Shown here: positions 5,951 to 6,977 of the stretch, in pieces | Numbering within the stretch: position 1 is the first letter of the stretch | Layout of the letters: each line of letters opens with the position of its first letter | Source: Bacillota bacterium | GTDB taxonomy: Bacteria; Bacillota; Desulfotomaculia; Desulfotomaculales; Desulfotomaculaceae | Direction: 5' to 3' | NCBI GenBank assembly: GCA_023481335.1 | Contig: JAMCWI010000049.1 | Coordinates: 1 to 6,977 of the forward strand | Length of the DNA stretch: 6,977 bases | Notes under the pieces: model-generated | Database searches by the model: none | Seen by the model: only the letters and a program-made list of their open reading frames with translations | What the model was told of the DNA's origin: nothing | Made by a program: the position numbers and the translations under genes

Positions 5951-5959
5951 TGCTATAAT
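5951..5959 (+). promoter_or_regulatory. Extended -10 promoter of the LysR-type regulator
   Basis: TGCTATAAT is a perfect extended -10 element (TGnTATAAT). There is no good -35 hexamer 17 bp upstream, as is usual for extended -10 promoters. Transcription would start near 5966, leaving a leader of about 10 nt before the ATG at 5976 with the GGTGA ribosome site (5966-5970) at its 5' end. Confidence 0.6.
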
Positions 5960-5975
5960 ATGCTTGGTGATAGAA

Positions 5976-6877
5976 ATGAACTTAGCAAGTCTGCAAACAT
6001 TTATTGCAGTGGCCGAAAAACGAAATTTATCCCTGGCTGCCCAGGAAATTCACATTACTCAACCGGCCATCAGCAAGCAGCTCAGTGTGTTGGAATCCCA
6101 CTTTGGAACTGCTCTGGTGGAACGGAAGGGCCGCGGGGTAAGTCTCACACCCGCCGGGGAAGTGTTTTATCGCCATGCCAGGGAAATTGTGGATCTTATG
6201 AACCGGGCGGAACGGGACATCCGACAAATGTCCGGCGAGATCCGGGGCCGCATGATTGTCTGGGCCAGCACCATTCCCGGGCATTATATTTTGCCACCCA
6301 TCATAGGAGCGTTTAAAAAAGAATATCCCGATGTGCAAACGGTACTGCACATGGGGGACTCTAAAGAAGCCATCCGAAAACTGCTGGAGGAATCCGCTCA
6401 CCTGGCTGCGGTGGGCATACTTCCCAACAACAAACGCATAGAAGGCGTTAAATTTTTTTCCGATGAGTTGGTGGTCATTGTACCCCCGGATCATCCCTTT
6501 GCCAACTCCTTAGAGATTTCTTTGGACCAATTATCCAAGGAATCTCTTGTGTGGCGCGAAACAGGCTCCGGCACAAGGTCCGTGGTGGAATCCTACCTGG
6601 CCCGGGGCGGCTTAACACCGGATAAATTGAATATTGCCCTGGAACTTGGCAGTACCGGGGCCGTGGTGACCGCAGTGGAGGCCGGCGCCGGCGTCTCGGT
6701 GGTGGCTCGCTGGGCGGTGTTAAAGGAGCCGGCGCTGGGGAAAAATCGTGACGGTAAAGGTGAAGAATTTGCCCATGGAGCGGGATTTATACCTGGTTTA
6801 CCCCCCGCCGTAAAAACAAAAGCCCCATAGTGGAAGCGTTTATCCAGTTTGCACTGAAGGAAGGCACGCCTTCATAA
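5976..6877 (+). CDS. LysR-type transcriptional regulator with two frameshifts near the 3' end
   Basis: The N-terminal winged helix-turn-helix (residues 1-60, with LAAQEIHITQPAISKQLSVLE) and the linker helix are typical of LysR regulators. The effector domain contains ETGSGTR (195-201) and ELGSTGAVVTAVEAGAGV (223-240), resembling the CysL/CbbR branch. The frame is intact to Gly255-Lys256, then leaves the family pattern and stops at 6828-6830 (284 aa). Removing one base in the G4A5 run at 6737-6745 restores IVTVKVKNLPMERDLYLVYP. Removing one C in the C6 run at 6801-6806 restores RRKNKSPIVEAFIQFALKEG and a TAA at 6875-6877. The corrected length is 299 aa, normal for the family. ATG 5976 is preferred over TTG 5964, which lies upstream of the predicted transcript start. 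The target genes are unknown. Confidence 0.88.
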
Positions 6878-6898
6878 TTTTTATTAAAGTAAGCGCAA

Positions 6899-6928
6899 TA
6901 TCCCCCTGCCTGGCGGGGGGATTTAATT
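6899..6928. terminator. GC-rich hairpin terminator between convergent genes
   Basis: ATCCCCCTGC (6900-6909) pairs with GCGGGGGGAT (6913-6922) in a 10-bp stem with one G-U pair and a 3-nt loop. On the plus strand it is followed by TTAATT, a short, impure T-tract, and it lies about 22 bp after the restored LysR stop. It directly adjoins the stop codon of the minus-strand edge gene, so it may serve both directions. The minus-direction T-tract (ATATTG) is weaker. Confidence 0.7.
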
Positions 6929-6977
6929 ATGCCTGTACAACCTCTTTAACTTCATGTATAGCCTGCTTGAGCGCCCG
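6927..6977 (-). CDS. C-terminus of an unidentified convergent gene, cut by the right edge
   Basis: Read on the minus strand, the last 51 bases give 16 codons, RALKQAIHEVKEVVQA, ending in TAA (complement of 6927-6929). The peptide looks like an amphipathic C-terminal helix. The stop sits right beside the hairpin at 6900-6922, as expected for a gene terminated there. The segment is too short for a family assignment, and a chance open frame of 16 codons cannot be excluded. Confidence 0.45.
   Translation of the reverse strand, partial: RALKQAIHEVKEVVQA

Noticed and set aside
5964..5975. Upstream TTG start for the LysR regulator
   Set aside because: It overlaps the ribosome site GGTGA and lies just upstream of the predicted transcription start. 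The LysR family pattern begins at the ATG at 5976.
6027..6494. 155-codon minus-strand frame inside the LysR gene
   Set aside because: It is antisense to a conserved LysR coding region and has no recognisable motifs; probably a codon-bias shadow.
6737..6806. Programmed ribosomal frameshifting in the LysR gene
   Set aside because: Two separate shifts in plain homopolymer runs would be needed, without a slippery-site plus stimulator arrangement. Insertion errors or mutation explain it more simply.

Overview
The window looks like chromosome from an anaerobic, low-to-mid GC Firmicute. A Desulfotomaculum/Pelotomaculum-type Peptococcaceae is my best guess, inferred from gene style only. Supporting signs are strong GGAGG ribosome sites, GTG/ATG starts, an iron-dependent alcohol dehydrogenase under a sigma-54 promoter, a CapA-type lipoprotein and a CwlC-like amidase with no signal peptide. 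There are six essentially complete genes, one gene start cut by the left edge and one gene end cut by the right edge. I see no tRNA, rRNA, CRISPR array or insertion sequence.

Left half (1-2570, minus strand): this is the alcohol dehydrogenase region. A DhaT/ethanol-dehydrogenase-like gene (1404-2570) is read leftward from a near-perfect -24/-12 sigma-54 promoter (2644-2658). It ends at a strong intrinsic terminator (1335-1364). Past that terminator lies a second, more divergent iron-type alcohol dehydrogenase (79-1239) with its own possible promoter. Only 14 bp beyond that gene, a new reading frame starts with a GTG and a very good ribosome site and runs off the left edge. The second dehydrogenase and this unknown gene are probably one operon.

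Middle (2571-2890): a 320-bp divergent intergenic region. It holds the leader and sigma-54 promoter of the dehydrogenase, an AT-rich spacer, a cluster of dyads including a perfect 12-bp palindrome (candidate activator sites), and the upstream region of the rightward capA-like gene.

Right half (2891-6977, plus strand): a CapA/PgsA-family lipoprotein with its own terminator, an omega-amidase (NIT2-type nitrilase superfamily), an N-acetylmuramoyl-L-alanine amidase 42 bp further on and probably cotranscribed, then a LysR-type regulator with an extended -10 promoter. The LysR 3' end carries two single-base insertions in homopolymer runs, which look like sequencing errors or recent decay. A GC-rich hairpin separates it from the 3' end of a convergent minus-strand gene.

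The genes do not form one pathway. The left half is alcohol/aldehyde metabolism with dedicated sigma-54 control. The right half mixes cell-envelope functions (CapA, amidase), amide/keto-acid repair (omega-amidase) and a regulator of unknown target. I found no convincing new biological system. The sigma-54 regulatory region and the edge gene next to the dehydrogenases deserve most attention.
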